Below the pieces are notes generated by a model. The model saw only the letters and a program-made list of their open reading frames with translations. It did no database searches and was not told the DNA's origin. The position numbers and the translations under genes are program-made. Shown here one piece after another: positions 22,680-34,442 of a stretch of DNA of 64,000 nucleotides. How positions within the stretch are numbered: the stretch's first letter is position 1; the number at the start of each line of letters is the position of its first letter. This stretch comes from Sycon ciliatum (Eukaryota; Porifera; Calcarea; Leucosolenida; Sycettidae): the NCBI RefSeq assembly GCF_964019385.1, contig NC_088649.1:19801052-19865051 (forward strand), given 5' to 3'.

Positions 22680-22802
22680 ACCTTGATGAGTGTTCTCTTG
22701 GTATACATAGCTGTGCTGCTGAAGCTAACTGCTCCAACACCCAGGGTTCCTTCATGTGTATGTGTAACCCTGGATTCACCGGCACTGGCATGGCCTGTCA
22801 GG
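22680..22802 (+). CDS. Calcium-binding EGF exon, copy 2
   Basis: The exon is 123 bases (41 codons), phase 1-1, with acceptor ttgtctacag after a (CT)n tract and donor GTAAGT. The peptide starts DLDEC, has six cysteines in EGF order (DEC, HSC, ANC, FMC, MC, AC), carries the hydroxylation-type motif C-x-N-T-x-G-S-F-x-C-x-C, and ends [11 protein letters not shown]. This is a complete cbEGF module, extracellular, binding Ca2+ through the D-x-D-E pair and the Asn. Confidence 0.9.
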
Positions 22803-23011
22803 GTAAGTGGCGCCGCCCTCTTGTTGCCATGACTACATTACACAAGTATCTACGGTAACCCGGGCAAGGTTTGTGCTGGTTTTAGTTTGGGATTTGCGGG
22901 CACAGTTTTTGATTTCGAGCTACCTCAATATACTGCAAAACCAGTCTTCCGAAATCCAAACTGTAGGGAGTTTCATAATCTGTTCATTGCGGTGGCCAAT
23001 ATACCATCATA

Positions 23012-23335
23012 GGGCGCGTTCGAATTGTCTTCATCAACGGTTCAAACAAATTTTATAAAGAGATTAGTTTAAGTGTCCCATTAGAATGGTTTCTATCATT
23101 ATAGAGTTTTTCAGTGGAATTGATGATGACGTCCGATCAGATCGACCATCTCCACGTATTACGTGATGTAGCTAGTCCAAACTCTTCGAAACTAATCCAA
23201 ATCTGTCATCGGATGAGGTTGTGGAGTTTCGAGGAGTTTCGAGGCGCTTCGTTTTTCTGAGGAGGCCAAAAAGGCAACCTCTTCAGAAAAATGAAACTCC
23301 CCGAAAAGTCAAAGAGTGACAATTCGAACGCGCCC
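23012..23335. mobile_element. MITE with GGGCGCGTTCGAATT termini
   Basis: The left end GGGCGCGTTCGAATTGTC is repeated inverted at the right end with almost perfect match. Comparison with unit 3, which lacks the insertion (catcatag/tgtag), suggests a 3-bp ATA duplication, compatible with PIF/Harbinger-type elements. The same insertion exists in unit 4 at 28992-29323, so it predates the unit 2/unit 4 duplication. Confidence 0.75.
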
Positions 23336-24353
23336 ATAGTGTACCTCATGTAGTTGTACTTTTCCAAACCGGTTATCTGCAGCAGATAATACTGCTAGCA
23401 TCGGGCGCATGCCCCGTATGGGTTCCTGGGTGCCCAGAACCCCCCCCCCCCTTTCGCTCAAAATGCAGAATTTTGCTTCATTGTTTGGAAATTTTCCCGG
23501 GGAAGACCCCCGGAACCCGCCCTTGAAGGGCACCGGTGCACGCGCCTGAGCGTTGGGAGTCTAGAACCGATAAAGCACTGCATGTAGTATTTATGGTCCG
23601 AGTTCATGTGGTACTTCCTACCTTGTTTCGATCCAGAAGGTACCATTGCTGGCACTCAGGTCGAAGAACACCAGGTAATACCACTGAGAGGGAAAAGGGT
23701 AGAACCGATATGGCACTGCATGTGTTATTTCTCATCTAATTTCGAATAAATCTAGAATGTGGCGCTCAGAGGGAAGAACAGTGCCCATGCTTGTGATACT
23801 GATCGTCAAAATGATCAGTTCTTCCAGCCGTCTGAGCACCCAAATCTAAACCCCATCCAACCCCAAAGATATTGTCAAATCAGGATCAATAAAACATGAC
23901 ATAGGTTTTGTGAAGGTCAGATGAAATCAGTGCCCTACATCTTGGGTGACCCTTGGTCAATGGAAATTAGCATCGACTTCTCTAATGGAATTTCCATACA
24001 GATGTGAGCTTCAAAGTCAACACTGAGATTTTATTACGCCTGAAGAAGTGATTTCTCGGTCTCTACCCTGATGGGACCTTCAGTGGGGGCTGGATAATAG
24101 ACCAGTTGACAAAATAAAGTAGGGGGGGGCGTAAGGGGGCAAGGTATGGTCTATAGGGGGCCCCATCGTGCATGAGATCGCGCGTGGACCGTGCACACTG
24201 CACAGTGCAGCGTGCAAGTACAGTGTGTACGTGGTGTACTGCACAGAGATTTCGTGTGCTTGTTGGTGCCGGTGGCCGTGGGTACGGTGTTTCTTGTTTT
24301 TGTTTTGAAATGATTTGGTTGTAGTTCAGTCGGTAGTTTTCCTTCGCCTCACG

Positions 24354-24808
24354 ATGCCATCGCACGACCACTGCTCTGTGTTTGGCTGCTCAAATCGCCG
24401 ATCAGATCAACGAGATCTGTCTTTTCATAAGTATCCCACAGATCCCGACCTAAGGGCGAGATGGGTGCAGGCATGTAAGCGCGAAGAGGGAGCGCATTTC
24501 AGATCTCATCCAGCACTGTTGTTTGCAGTGAACATTTCAGGGAAAAAGACTTCCATCCAGATCTACCCGGGCTGCCTGCATTAGCTTCTGGGAAGCCGCA
24601 CCGTCGTTTGAAGCAGGAAAGCATCCCCAGTGTTTTCTCCTTTCGGCGACCACCAGCCGAGAGACCCTCTCCTGCGGATCGTCGAAGTGCTGCACTTGTT
24701 CGTCATTCTTTACTAGAGAGGCTCGAAGTCGAGCCAAAAGCCAAGAAGCCGCGGCAAGGAGAAAGTGACAGTGAGTTTGAGTATCGTGTCGGAGGCTGCC
24801 GAAACTGA
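24354..24808 (+). pseudogene. THAP-domain protein, one frameshift
   Basis: The start is the ATG at 24354, giving PSHDHCSVFGCSNRRSDQ; the first two zinc ligands are the cysteines of C-x4-C, followed by the conserved ...FHKYP and RARWVQACKR. The second half of the zinc finger (SSTVVCSEHFREKDF) is in the frame +2, so a single-base loss or two-base gain lies near 24496-24506. After the break the frame runs through a Pro/Lys-rich region (SIPSVFSF, KAKKPRQG) to a stop at 24808. THAP domains bind DNA and occur in P-type and other transposases and in host regulators. Protein as written is inactive unless the break is a sequencing error. Confidence 0.8.
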
Positions 24809-24836
24809 AATCCAAAATCTAAGCACCAGTAACAGA

Positions 24837-25543
24837 GCAAACACATGAGAGCAGAGCCCACCATCTCCACCAGCAACACAGCCCTCACACACACACAGCA
24901 AAATCCAGCATAGCACTATCATTTTTGGCGTCATCTGTGAGCACAAGTCGCAAGCTGTACTTGGTAGACTTCTTCTGGGTTGCCCAGCACTTGGCTTCGA
25001 TAAAAATCTCGGCCTCCACACAGCACACACTAACATCGTGAATGTATCCACCAAAATACAGCTCGTGTCCCCGATCTAGAGGCTTCCTGATGATGAGTAC
25101 ATGGCTCTCACTGGTGCGAACTTGCTTTCCAGTAAGCAGCAAATGCGACAAGATCGTGGATGCTGTTACACGAGGAAGTTTCGATCTGTCTTGGGTCCAG
25201 CCAGAGTCAGGAAATACTGGTGCTGGAGTGCGCGTGGCGACGGGAGCTGCATCACGGGTCGACCGCTTGCTCATTGGTGCTTCGGGATTGGATTTGTAGA
25301 ATAACGCCCTGGATGAAGAACAAATGTCACGCGCAGTTCGTGAGTGAGTGTAGCTAAAAAAATCAGTCGACGAAGCCCCGTATGAACGTACCTCGTAAGT
25401 AGCTCCGCTATCCGTCCTGTCAACAAATCGCCCTGCTTTCGTAGATAATCTCTCAGCTGCTTTATAGTCCAAGAAGGCTGAGGAACCTCTTCTACCAGCT
25501 CTCCGACACTACTCGTACCGACTTTGCCGTCCTCACCCTCCAT
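24837..25543 (-). pseudogene. SAP domain + SWIM zinc finger protein, two exons
   Basis: Minus-strand start at 25543 (MEGEDGKVG). A SAP helix-extended-helix motif follows (WTIKQLRDYLRKQGDLLTGR). Exon 1 ends at 25392 with donor GTACGT and exon 2 begins at 25308 after tcttcatccag; joining restores LLTRALFYKS, completing the SAP motif. Exon 2 (Gly/Ser/Pro linker, then LYFGGYIHDVSV) reaches FAVC, where a (TG)n run near 24888-24899 shifts the frame; in the next frame a SWIM finger is read (C-x-C...GGLCSHVFALL). SAP motifs bind DNA, and SWIM fingers occur in MULE transposases and in YqaJ-associated proteins. No nuclease domain is left. Confidence 0.75.
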
Positions 25544-25620
25544 GACCGTGTAACTCGACTGTGCACCAGCTCTGTCTACTCGAAAAAAAAACCAGCAAGA
25601 AAGTGTGTACTTTGTCTCCT

Positions 25621-25662
25621 TGACCCAGCGCTGCTGCATGCGCGCTGCTGCAGCGCTGGGTC
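25621..25662. repeat. Short GC-rich hairpin
   Basis: gacccagcgctgctgcatgc pairs with the following gcgctgctgcagcgctgggtc. It lies between the SAP-SWIM start codon and the right TIR, so it sits in the promoter/leader region of that gene. Confidence 0.6.
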
Positions 25663-25837
25663 AACTGACGCCCTCTACGCGTACGGTTGCCCCCTTTCGC
25701 CCCCCTACTATTATTTGCGCAAATGGTCTATTATACCGACACTTCTTTGGGAGAGAACAACATTTCACCAGAGCGAGGGGTGTATAGTCATAATACTTCT
25801 ATACCAGACCTGTGCAGCATGACGTGTGTGTGTCTCC

Positions 25838-26298
<461 letters not shown>

Positions 26299-26313
26299 CA
26301 TTCTTGTCTACAG

Positions 26314-26436
26314 ACCTTGATGAGTGTTCTCTTGGTACACATAGCTGTGCTGCTGAAGCTAACTGCTCCAACACCCAGGGTTCCTTCATGTGTATGTGTA
26401 ACCCTGGATTCACCGGCACTGGCATGGTCTGTCAGG
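26314..26436 (+). CDS. Calcium-binding EGF exon, copy 3
   Basis: 123 bases, phase 1-1, same acceptor (ttgtctacag) and donor (GTAAGT) as copy 2. The peptide differs from copy 2 at two positions only (LGTHSC instead of LGIHSC; GMVC instead of GMAC). All six cysteines, DLDEC and the C-x-N-T motif are intact. Confidence 0.9.
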
Positions 26437-26869
26437 GTAAGTGGCGCCACCATCTTGTTGCCATGACCACGTTACACAAGTATCTACGGTAACCTGGAAC
26501 GTTTGTGCTGGTTTTAGTTTGCGATTTGCGGGCACAGTTTTTGATTTCCTATCGACCTACCTTAATACACTTCAAGACTGTTTTCCGAATTCCAAACTGT
26601 AGTGAGTTTCACAATTTGTTCATTACGGTGGCCAATATACTATTATAGTGTAGTTGTACTTTTCCAAACCGGTTATCTACAGCAGATAATACTGCTAACA
26701 TTGGAAGGCTAGAACCGATAAAGCATTGCATGTAGTTTATCGTCCGAGTTCATGTAGTATTTCCTACCTCATTTTGATCCAGAAGGTACCATTGCTGGCG
26801 CTCAGGTCGAAGAACAGCAGGTAATACCACTGGGAGGGAGAAGTGTAGAATCAATATGGCACTGCATGT

Positions 26870-28110
26870 GGCCCAGAATCTGCGAAAACCAGGCTTAGGG
26901 TGAAAATCATTTTTTTGAGAAAAATGATGTTTTGTAAAATTTAAAAAGGTTGTGTCGCGTGGACGATTGAGTGCAGTGAAGTGGAACCAAAGAGAATCTC
27001 GCTTGTTTGAAGAAGTAGCAGTCATGGCAGGAAGGGTTTCAGCAGTCAGGGAAGACAAAGGGCTTCCGGTAGAGTATTCCCTGCTACTCCTCTAGTCACA
27101 ACGAAGAGTATTTGAGCTGATCGAACGGATTCCATTTCCTACACTCAGGGATGGCGAAATTTCTGCGCTAGCTGCTGCTTGCGGAATATGGTGAAGAAAT
27201 CGTCTCCAGTTAGAGTCGTGATGGCGAAAGCGAGGAGAACCTGGACGACATCGATCCAGCCAATCGAAGTACAGAGATACTAGCTGTTTCTGGGCGTCAC
27301 GCAAAGGGAATGCGCGCAGCGGAGCTCATACGTTTGCAGCAAATTCACGAGGAAAATGGCTTGAAGCGCAGTGTGGAAAACGGTTTTGAATTGGAGTCCT
27401 TGGCGATGAAGTGCTACTGAATGCCAGGCGAATGAGCGAGCAGATCGAGAGGCTAGGCCCCCACTCGAGACTTTCCTCGCTGGACAGCTAGCTGCAAGGG
27501 ATTGTACGGCGTGCTGATATTTCAGTTGCTGGTCAGCACCAAGCAGATACTGCAGCACGCCAGCACACTATGCGCTTACTATGAACAGTGGAACAGGTTG
27601 AAAGGCTGTGTTCTTGCTTGTTTCTGAACAGTTGTACTAGATTCACCTTTCAAAAGGTGCCATCTCAACTGGAGTCGGGTTTCCTTGTGGTGTGTAGCGC
27701 CAGAGCATGCCAGTACATGTATTCAGCCCCAGAATGTGCTGAGTGAGGAGCAAACAAAATTCATGCAGAACTGTGCATGGCCACTACAGACTGCAGCACC
27801 AAGGGCCACAACAAGCCTGCCCCCACATGCCTACCTTGTCATGTCACCTAAACAAAAATCATCCATGTCTCTTCCTTCAGTATGGTGGATCTCTCTTCAT
27901 TTCTTTCCTGTGATAACAAGTTTGTGTTTTTTTGGATTTTTTAACACAATACCCTGGTGTGTTTTAGATGCTTTTAATACACTATGAGTCGACCCACACC
28001 TGTAATATTTTGTTTCCTGACCCCCTATGCCCAGTAGAAGCTGAAGAAAATGGGAAAAAGTCATTTTGTGAAATTTCACCCTAAGCCTGGTTTTCGCAGA
28101 TTTCTGGGCC
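26870..28110. mobile_element. TIR element with 4-bp ATGT target duplication
   Basis: The left end GGCCCAGAATCTGCGAAAAC and the reverse complement of the right end GGCCCAGAAATCTGCGAAAAC continue in match for about 37 bases (through CAGGCTTAGGGTGAAA). ATGT flanks both sides (26866-26869 and 28111-28114), and sister units show the uninterrupted gcatgtggtattt. No transposase is recognisable in 1241 bp. The element at 42730-43599 has related ends (GCGAAAAC, CTTAGG) and also a 4-bp duplication. Confidence 0.82.
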
Positions 28111-28564
28111 ATGTGGTATTTCTCCTCTCATTTCGATAAATCGAGAATCTGGCGCTCAGATGGAAGAACAGTGCCCATGCTTGTGATAATGATCCTGAAC
28201 ATGCTCACTTCCTCCAGCCGTCTGAGCACCCAAATATTTCTATACAAATACAGTAATGAGAAGCATCCTGGGGAGTATGACTGGTTGTCGGGTTGGTATG
28301 ACGGCACGACTAGTTGAAGAGCGGTGTGACTATGCTCACAGGTTCCTGAATGGGCCACAGAGTCACGTAGTGAAGCGGACTCTGTGACCAGTCAAAACTA
28401 TGTGACCATCCAACCAACCCTGATTTCACAGAACCCAACAACCAGTACCGAAAAGAAGAAAAAAGGTTCTTCACAAGGGTGGCTCGAAACTAAGGGGGGT
28501 GTATAGTCATAATACTTTTACTGCAGACCTGTGCTGAAAGATGCGTCTCTCTCTCTCGCTCTCG

Positions 28565-28647
<83 letters not shown>

Positions 28648-28662
28648 CATTCTTGTCTACAG

Positions 28663-28785
28663 ACCTTGATGAGTGTTCTCTTGGTACACATAGCTGTGCT
28701 GCTGAAGCTAACTGCTCCAACACCCAGGGTTCCTTCATTTGTATGTGTAACCCTGGATTCACCGGCACTGGCATGGCCTGTCAGG
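28663..28785 (+). CDS. Calcium-binding EGF exon, copy 4
   Basis: 123 bases, phase 1-1, after a (CT)n tract at 28543-28645; acceptor ttgtctacag, donor GTAAGT. It reads [12 protein letters not shown], then SFICMC in place of SFMCMC, then GMACQG. Module is complete. With copies 2 and 3 it gives three in-frame cbEGF domains in a row, a common arrangement in adhesion and matrix proteins. Confidence 0.9.
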
Positions 28786-28991
28786 GTAAGTGGCGCCGCC
28801 ATCTTGTTGCCATGACTACATTACACAAGTGTCTACGGTAACCCGGGCAACGTTTGTGCTGGTTTTAGTTTGCGATTTGCGGGCACAGTTTTTGATTTCG
28901 CTACCTTAATATACTGCAAGACCAGTCTTCGAAATCCAAACTGTAGGGAGTTTCATAATCTGTTCATTGCGGTGGCCAATATGCCATCATA

Positions 28992-29323
28992 GGGCGCATT
29001 CGAATTGTCTTCATCAACGGTTCAAACAAATTTTATAAAGAGATTAGTTGAAGTGTCCCATCAGAACGGTTTCTATCATTTTAGAGTTTTTCAGCGGAAT
29101 TGTCATGGCGATGATGACATCCGATCAGATCGACCATCTCCCTGTACTACGTGATATAGCTATTCCCAACTCTTCGAAACTAATCCACCTCTCCCATCTG
29201 ATGAGGTTGTAGAGTTTCGAGGAGTTTCGAGGCGCTTCGTTTTTCTGAGGAGGCCAAAAAGGCCACGTCTTCAGATAAACGAAACTTCTCGAAAAGTCAA
29301 AGAGTGAAAATTCGAACGCGCCC
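28992..29323. mobile_element. MITE with GGGCGC termini, second copy
   Basis: Orthologous within the array to the MITE at 23012-23335 (same position after ggccaatat-ccatcata). The left terminus has one change (GGGCGCATTCG). Confidence 0.75.
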
Positions 29324-30212
29324 ATAGTGTACTGCATGTAGTTGTACTTTTCAAACCAGTTCTCTACAGCGCATAATTCTGCTAGAATTGGGAGGCTAGA
29401 ACCGATAAGGCACTGCATGTACTTGTAGTATTGATGGTCCGAGTTCAAGTAGTATTTCCTACCTCATTTCGATCCAGAAGGTACCATTGCTGGCGCTCAG
29501 ATCGAAGAACAGCAGGTAATACCACTGAGAGGGGAATGGGTAGAACCGATATGGCACTGCATGTGTCATTTCTCATCTCATGTCGAATAAATGTAGAATC
29601 TGACACTCAGATGGAAGAATAGTGCCTATGCTTGTGATACTGATCGTAAACATGCTCAGTTCTTCCAGCCGTCTGAGCACCCAAATCTAAACCCCATCCA
29701 ACCCCAAGATATTGTCAAATCAGGATCAATAAAACATGACATAGGTTTTGTGAAGGTCAGACGAAATCAGTGGGCTGCATCTTGGGTGACCCTTGGTCAA
29801 TGGAAATTAGCATCGACTTCTCTAATGGAATTTCCATACAGATGTGAGCTTCAAAGTCAACACTGAGATTTTATTACAGCTGAAGAAATGATTTCTCGGT
29901 CTCTACTCTGATGGTAACTTCAGTGGAGACTGGATAATTTTACCGGATTTCTTTGGGAGAGAACAACATTTCACCAGATCGAGGGGTGTATAGTCATAAA
30001 ATACTTCTATTCCAGACCTACTTCCTCCGCGTCAACGCAATTGTCGAAGTTTGACTTTTGATATAAAACGGGGTATTTACTCACCAGCACTCGTACCAAA
30101 GGTAAGGAATCGGACATAGGTGATAGTCATCAGTATAGGGTGACGGCAAAGTTCTATTTTTTTGTTATTGGAAGCTGGAATATTTGAACTAGATGCAATT
30201 TCTTCGCTATGT

Positions 30213-30412
30213 NNNNNNNNNNNNNNNNNNNNNNNNNNNNNNNNNNNNNNNNNNNNNNNNNNNNNNNNNNNNNNNNNNNNNNNNNNNNNNNNNNNNNNNN
30301 NNNNNNNNNNNNNNNNNNNNNNNNNNNNNNNNNNNNNNNNNNNNNNNNNNNNNNNNNNNNNNNNNNNNNNNNNNNNNNNNNNNNNNNNNNNNNNNNNNNN
30401 NNNNNNNNNNNN
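30213..30412. other. Assembly gap (200 N)
   Basis: Exactly 200 Ns, the size often used for an unsized scaffold gap. It removes the left part of an LTR element and perhaps more EGF units. Confidence 0.99.
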
Positions 30413-31242
30413 TCTCGTCTCTCCTATGCCAACCTCGTCTCGTCTCTATCAACCTCGTCTCTCCTACGCCAACCTCGTCTAGTCTCGTTCAAGCCATGCA
30501 GGTCACCTACCTTTCTCTCTTTCTTTTTTCTTTGTATGCTTCTTCGTCAATTTTATTTTCGTGAATTTTTTGTAGTGTGTGCGCGCGCGTGTGTTCGTAA
30601 AACATTACCAAGTTAGGGGTCCGATCATGGTGAGCCACGCTCTAATTTTTGGATGTTTAGCAAGAGTGTAACTAGGCTGTATTAGCCGTTCAAAATACTA
30701 GTAATTCACGTTCCTCGTCAAACTCCAATAGTTATTACACACTATAAGTAGTACAGGGATGATCTGTAGTGCATTTTTAGTACACACTCTCGTGAGATCC
30801 GTGCGCGCGTGCAATATGTGTGTGTGTGTGTGTGTGTGTGTGTTTTTTCTCCTCCAGTCATCTTTTTCTCTCTTTTTTTTCTCTCGGCTAGGACGCGGGA
30901 TTTTTTTCATGGAGGGGTGGTATGTTAGGTACCACCTCCCGTACCTTTTCTAGCTGGCCTGCATGCACTTGCGTACTCAACTTTTGTCTCCTTTTGTTCC
31001 GTTCGCCTGGGTAGCTACTTGCGCGCCCATATTCGCCATAGCTACCCTGGCCCTTTATCTTGCCGTTCAGACTTGATCTCTTTCTCTCTTTTGTCTCACT
31101 TGTCAATAATCACCATGTAGTCATTTCGTTCGTCTTAGTCTCTTGTCTCGTAGTCTATAATAAATGTCGTTCCCCCAACCTACCTGTTCCCGTTGTAATG
31201 TCTGGATAATGTGTCGTCAGTCGTCCTGTTTCGAACTCAACA
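30413..31242. mobile_element. Partial TRIM-like LTR element (3' LTR 30923-31242)
   Basis: The region parallels the complete element at 59820-61201: the aacctcgtct repeat, the catgcaggtca block, the gtagtgtgtgcgcg block, a purine tract ggaggggtgg, and an LTR that begins TGTTAGGTACC and ends ACTCAACA. The 5' LTR is hidden in the gap. No gag-pol frame is present. Confidence 0.75.
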
Positions 31243-31532
31243 TTACTATACTTCTTTGGGAGGGAACAACATTTCACCAGAACTTAGTGCGAGATCATCA
31301 AACTCCTAAAGAAATAGCCCCTAGTTCAGGCTTGATGCTTTTCTCTCTCTTTTCTCTCTCTCTGTACTCCCTTCTCTGTGGATTCTATTCCGCCATGGTT
31401 GGCTCTCATCCTTCGCCGCAACTGATTATCTGGCCGTCTTTGAAGTGCCAAGGGATGTCTCAATAAATACATCAGAAATTGGATGCTCACATTTGCCATG
31501 CATGTCTTTGTGTGTGTTTCTGTGACTGCCAG

Positions 31533-31862
31533 TGATAGCGTTGTGGCTTTACTTGCCGGCAACGCTAGGGCCTTTCAGCCTGTCGTCCATTGCAAGACGG
31601 GACGTATTGCATCCTTCCTACGAGGACGCAGTTGGACACTGCGCCACCATTGGCTATTACCTTGGTAGTGAAGAGAACATTCTGGATTGGCGTTTCCATC
31701 TTAGGAGCGACTTCACAACTATCGCACTCGATAACGCAGGCCCATATTACATGGCCAAGTCAGCAGCCAGCCCTAGAGTTGTCAGCTTCTCGCCATCAGG
31801 CTCGGTAATATTTAGCAATACCGATAACAGTCCGGGAAGGCCTTACCGGTCGCTCTGTTTCG
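31533..31862 (+). CDS. Novel-domain exon 1 (type I), C-type-lectin-like?
   Basis: The exon is 330 bases (110 codons), phase 1-1, after tttctgtgactgccag and before donor GTAAGC. Key segments: IALWLYLP at the start, SYEDAVGHCATIGYYLG in the first half, a final YRSLCF next to the donor. Homologous exons lie at 43934, 47667 (+), 57195 and 61777 (-). Shared features are an N-terminal strand with W, a helix-like A-x-x-x-C segment, and a Cys within three residues of the 3' splice junction. The W/A/C start and V/I-C end are reminiscent of C-type-lectin domains, but the long-loop cysteines and Ca2+ motifs are absent, so identity is open. Confidence 0.65.
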
Positions 31863-33701
31863 GTAAGCCCCAATTCAGCAGCGTGCATTGAAAGTATTGA
31901 GTCACTGCTGTGCTCGCACTGCACTGTAACATGTACCTCAGGGGTATAGCAGCCGGTCCGGCCGGTCCGGCTTTGACCGGACCACTTTATTTCAACGCAA
32001 TGCCGAAAGGGACCAAAATGCAGGATTTTGCACCCTAAATTCAATTTTCCCGGGGGCACCCCCCCCCCCCCCCCCCCGACCGACCCCCCCCCCCCTCCAG
32101 CCGAACCGCCTCCAACTATATTGCAGTGACTGAGTCACATTAGGAAAGCAATGGAAGAAATTGTCTTGCTCTGCTTGCGGCAGGCATAGTGGGATGGTCT
32201 AAGACCATGATTGAGAAACAGAGGGCAGACCCAGGTGCTCAAAGTACACTCATAATTTCATGTTCTGTTATTGTATTCGTCTGAAGTATTTTATCCAGGG
32301 GACACTGTAGTGTGTTCTCGTTGTATACCAATTTTCAGGGATCTACGATAAGCAGAAGTCCCATACCACGCGAATGGGTTTTCGAATGTCAGTACGAAAT
32401 GCAAATTGGGTTACATTTCATGCAAAAATCAACTTTGCCAGGATCGATTTCGAACGGACACAGCGTCAAACAGACCTTCACTCAATCATCAAGAGCCAGC
32501 TTAGAGCTGAGAATGGCCAGAGGAGAAGGATTTTCAGAGAACCACCAATCCTTGCAGAAAGTTGACACTCCTGGCTCTTCCACCACTGTTTTCCCGCGCT
32601 TTTTACAGCGCAGCGGCTTCTTCTCTGAGCAAACTAAAACAGCTTGCATTTAGGCAACAAACTACGCTTTTGCAAGAAATACTGGTGGAGGCACATTCCA
32701 AACATATCGCTTCGGTACTTTCGTCGTAACCGAGGGATAGCAAGTTAGCAACTAGCAGAAATATGTGTGTATTTCGAGTCACCTTTGAGCTGTACTGACT
32801 TAGAGCACCCTCTGCGACACCAAAATTTGATATGAAAAATCAGCAAACTCCAGGGAAACAGAGCGGATCGAAAGATCCGCTCTGTTTCTGGTTCTAGCGA
32901 GCCTGGCCTCAAAACAAACTTGAACAAGAATGATACCTTCCATCCATGAGCAGGATTCTGGCAAGTGATCATTGCTAGTGTGAGTTTCAGCTCGGCAAGC
33001 ACACACTGTAAAAGTGTCCCGACTTCGAGCACCTGGATCTACCAGGTTCAAGTTGGTACGCTTTCCAACGGCCAAAGAGAGTTGGAAAGCTTGTGTCTTT
33101 GTGGGTAACCTGAACATTTGGGCTCATGCAAAATCGCACCGATTTTGGGATTTCCCCACAACTTTTTGCGTCCGCAAAAATGTTGTGCTGGACCGCATTC
33201 CTGTCACTTCGCAGTGGCTTTTCGTTGGTGCAGTTTGTATCCCACCCTCCCATCCCTGACTTCTGGGTGTGTGTTTATCGATATATTATCGTATTGGTTT
33301 TTCTTATTGGCCATGTGGCTGTTGCAGTTACGACTGCTTTTCTTTTTTAGTTAGAAAACGTAAGGGTGGTGTGTGCGTCGTGGGCCATTGTATGGTTACA
33401 TACAGCTTCAGATTGTATGGCTAGTGACAGGGGGGTTGAGTCTGCAGGGGAAGAATACAGTGATTGAACTGAAGCTGGATGATGACCGTGTGGTGAGTGT
33501 GTGGGGGGTTCGAGATGCCGTCCTGGGGCAGGGATGTCGGTCCTTTAACTTGGACGGGTGTTGTTACATTCATTGTAACATTTTGTCGTTTTCTGTGTGT
33601 TTTGCTGTGCGACTATAGTAGCAGCAGTGTCTTGTGCTAATTTTTCTTATGATATCAGGCCCTATGCGTACAATTATTCAAAAAGAAAAAAGAAAAAAAA
33701 G
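31863..33701. other. Intron with SINE-like fragment and poly-C
   Basis: 32170-32235 matches 19737-19800 (ggcaggcacagtgggttggtc family). A C-rich run lies at 32060-32094. 32810-32900 contains a short inverted repeat around gaaacagagcggatc. No exon could be supported. Confidence 0.5.
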
Positions 33702-33804
33702 ATATATCAGGAAGGAGATATAATAATATCAATAATAAAGCCATTGCCGAGCCACCGTACCGTGCTCACAAAAAAAAAAATATATATATATATATATACT
33801 CAAT

Positions 33805-33850
33805 CTGCGGACAGCATGCTGTTTCGTTCTTTGTGAACTCATCAGCGCAG
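33805..33850 (-). ncRNA. Hammerhead ribozyme (type I), retrozyme unit
   Basis: Minus strand: stem I CUGCG/CGCAG, core CUGAUGA, stem II GUUC-ACAAA-GAAC, core GAAA, stem III CAGC-AU-GCUG, cleavage triplet GUC with the cut at 33809/33810. All invariant core bases are present. Stem III has a two-base loop, so activity is expected mainly in a dimeric form. An (AT)n tract follows the element on this strand. Confidence 0.88.
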
Positions 33851-34038
33851 CACAGAGGAAATGAGGCCGAACCTGATAGCAATGGAAATAAAAATTTCCA
33901 ATCAGGCCCGAACGTACCTTGCCAGAGTGCTCAAACTGACAAGTCAGTGAGCTCTGCGTAATGCAAACAGCAAAGGCACTACCCCACATGAGAGTGCTCA
34001 ACTACTACAAGAGCAGGAGCGAAAATACTCAATCTGCG
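33810..34038 (-). mobile_element. Retrozyme-like monomer, 229 nt
   Basis: The segment between the two hammerhead cleavage sites is one monomer. Established knowledge: animal retrozymes are 170-400-nt units in short tandem arrays with type I hammerheads that yield circular RNAs. The unit has no open frame and matches the 228-nt monomer at 35502-35729. Its array abuts the terminal repeat of a Penelope-like fragment at 34080. Confidence 0.8.
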
Positions 34039-34079
34039 GACAGCATGCTGTTTCGTTCTTTGTGAACTCATCAGCGCAG
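34034..34079 (-). ncRNA. Hammerhead ribozyme, upstream copy of the array
   Basis: Identical to the ribozyme at 33805-33850 in stems, core and GUC triplet; cut predicted at 34038/34039. Two ribozymes in direct repeat, 229 bases apart, would release one monomer. Confidence 0.88.
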
Positions 34080-34088
34080 CAACAACAA

Positions 34089-34436
34089 CAACAAGGTTGT
34101 CAATTTCATAATACTAAAAGCTTTTCACCCATTTTCATCAGTAGTTACATGGGAATGAGCAAGAACGAAAACGAAGCCAGAATTTATACTGGGGGTAGAG
34201 AATCAGCAAGAATATTCTTACGCGCCTCAAGTTCACACTACACTACCATAAGAATGTATGGAGCAATGGAAAAATGCGGGAAACAACACATGAGGGGAAT
34301 GCAGTACCAGAACAAACACGTGATAAAGTTGTCAGTCCGGTTGCAGCTTGAACAGCCGTAGCACCTTGATGTGCTTCTTTTGTCGACACAGCTCTGGCCT
34401 CAAACTACGAATGTACAGCGCCTCCAGTGTGATATA
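34089..34436 (-). pseudogene. Penelope-like 3' end fragment
   Basis: Minus strand: the last codons of the GIY-YIG protein (RQKKHIKVLRLF, with the terminal QPD shifted by a premature change near 34361) followed by the 3' terminal repeat down to acaacaacaagg. A short (AT)n tract lies at its internal end. Contains the second hammerhead-like motif at 34114-34144. Confidence 0.75.
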
Positions 34437-34442
34437 TATATA

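Larger units (their letters stand above)
24098..25730. mobile_element. TIR element carrying convergent THAP and SAP-SWIM genes
   Basis: About 46 bases at each end are inverted repeats: the left begins TAGACC and contains tagggggg-gcgtaagggggcaa; the right is the complement (ttgccccctttcgcccccct...GGTCTA). Unit 4 provides an empty site (ggataattttaccgg), which places the insertion between ggataa and ttatacc; any target duplication is 2 bp at most. The element holds a THAP gene (+) and a two-exon SAP-SWIM gene (-) facing each other, both with frame breaks. No DDE transposase was recognised in the 1.6 kb. The superfamily is not assigned. Confidence 0.8.

Noticed and set aside
30413..30480. CRISPR-like short repeats (aacctcgtctc)
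   Set aside because: Irregular spacing, no unique spacers, and eukaryotic context; it is the internal minisatellite of an LTR element.
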